In this document: positions 4,864 through 5,687 of the stretch, piece by piece | Position numbering within the stretch: position 1 is the stretch's first letter | Layout: each line of letters starts with the position of its first letter | Assembly (NCBI GenBank): GCA_017613995.1 | Contig: JAGACT010000174.1 | Location: 1-5,687, forward strand | Origin: Eubacteriaceae bacterium | GTDB taxonomy: Bacteria > Bacillota > Clostridia > Eubacteriales > Anaerofustaceae | Direction of reading: 5' to 3' | DNA length: 5,687 nucleotides | Made by a program: the position numbers and the translations under genes | The notes under the pieces: model-generated | What the model saw: only the letters and a program-made list of their open reading frames with translations | Told to the model about the DNA's origin: nothing | The model's database searches: none

Positions 4864-5687
4864 ATGAAAAAGATACTGGCTCTGCTGCTGGCTGCTTTTA
4901 TGTTGCTCGTCCCCGCCCCCGCCATGGCGCTGGACCGGATCATCAGCTGGAAGGCGGAGGCAGCGGAGAGGCGCAGATCATTTCCGTCAACGTTACAATA
5001 CAGACTTCCGCGGGGGAGAGGGTCCTGATACTGACCGGGCTTAACGAACAGAACGCGGCGACGACCGTGGCCGCCATCACCGAGAACTACTCGGAAACGG
5101 ACCTCACGCCGCTGAAGCTGGTGCAGACTTCCTTCGTCGACGCCGAGAAGTGGGACTGCTGGGCCATGCCCTGGAAAGGCTACGACGCCAACCACTGCTG
5201 GGCCGCGGCGGCATCCAACGCCCTGTGGCTCTCGGGCTGGCCCCAGAAGCTGACCGATCCCCTGACGGGGGAGTGCTTCACCTCGGAGGACAAGGTCTTC
5301 GAATTTTTCAACCGCAAGTTCTCTGATCGGGGCTCCGAGCCCTTTGCCGGGGTCAACTGGTTCTTCACCGGGGAATACTACTTCCCGTCAGTATCCAACG
5401 ACGCGAAGCTCCCGAACCCCAATGATCCCACCGACGGGGTCTTAAAGCAGTTCTATTCGCCCGCGGCCCAGACCCTTTACGACATGACGGAGGATGTGGG
5501 CTATATCGTACAGCTGGAGCGCCTCGACAGGAGCAGGCCCGACGCCTGCAGCTTTTACATGTCCATCGGCAGCCTGCTGGACGATACCATAGGGGCCTCG
5601 GGCCATGTCCTCACCCCCGTGGGCATAATAATCGATCCCGCATGCGAGGATCCCGCTGAGCGCTACAGGGCCGTGATACTCTCGGAC
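4864..5687 (+). CDS. Secreted IdeS/Mac-like cysteine protease, frameshifted near 5' end, 3' end off window
   Basis: ATG 4864 (GGAG at 4854-4857, 6-nt spacing) starts a clear Sec signal peptide, MKKILALLLAAFMLLVPAP then AMA, with a likely cleavage AMA|LD near residue 21. This frame stops at 5026-5028. From about 4953 to the window end another frame (codons from 4953) is open for 245 residues with strong GC-ending codon bias, yet it has no start codon near its 5' end. One missing base, most likely at 4950-4975 around a repeated GCGGAG, would join them. The body holds a papain-like active-site pattern: Cys in NHCWAAAASN (codon 5196-5198), an FFNRKF..GVNWFFTGEYY block, His in SGHVLTPVG (5604-5606) and Asp in AVILSD (5685-5687). 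This order resembles the Cys-His-Asp layout of streptococcal IdeS (peptidase C66). Immunoglobulin cleavage is not shown; the target is unknown. The frameshift may be real (pseudogene or phase variant) or a sequence error. Confidence 0.6.

Noticed and set aside
4940..4990. Programmed ribosomal frameshift in the protease gene
   Set aside because: No X-XXY-YYZ slippery heptamer with a downstream structure is present; a base deletion or sequence error is simpler.
4710..5687. Genomic island inserted at the ssrA 3' end
   Set aside because: ssrA 3' ends are frequent attachment sites, but no second copy of the tmRNA end, no integrase and no composition change are visible in the window.

Overview
The window looks like a moderately GC-rich member of the Bacillota, probably Clostridia-like. 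The reasons are a T-box leader, AGGAGG-type ribosome binding sites, a TrpXYZ-type tryptophan importer, a short A-N-D-N-F tmRNA tag and GC-ending codons set in AT-rich intergenic DNA. The genus cannot be named from this sequence.

Layout. (1) Positions 1-506 on the minus strand hold the N-terminal 168 residues of a TM1586-like nitroreductase, cut by the window edge. (2) Positions 507-633 are an AT-rich divergent intergenic region with a good forward promoter at 599-627. (3) Positions 640-912 are a T-box riboswitch with a UGG (Trp) specifier, a UGGC tRNA-acceptor bulge and an intrinsic terminator. (4) A possible 10-codon leader peptide with a Trp codon and a strong ribosome binding site lies at 930-962. 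(5) Positions 1043-3827 hold trpX (lipoprotein), trpY (permease) and trpZ (ATPase) as one operon. (6) Positions 3862-3904 hold a 12-bp hairpin whose loop carries the -35 box of a consensus promoter. (7) smpB (3929-4393) is followed with no gap by ssrA/tmRNA (4394-4736). (8) Positions 4764-4823 hold a second promoter/terminator overlap. (9) From 4864 to the window end there is a secreted cysteine protease resembling IdeS/Mac, with an apparent frameshift after the signal peptide.

How the parts work together. The T-box should sense uncharged tRNA-Trp and turn on a high-affinity tryptophan ABC importer. The importer proteins contain only one Trp in 919 residues, which suits expression during tryptophan starvation. 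smpB and ssrA form the trans-translation (ribosome rescue) module and seem to share one transcript. The protease gene appears unrelated to its neighbours.

The points most worth checking are the smpB stop codon abutting the tmRNA 5' end, the possible two-layer Trp control (T-box plus leader peptide), the interleaved promoter/terminator pairs, the tmRNA tag ending in FAA, and the frameshifted IdeS-like protease.
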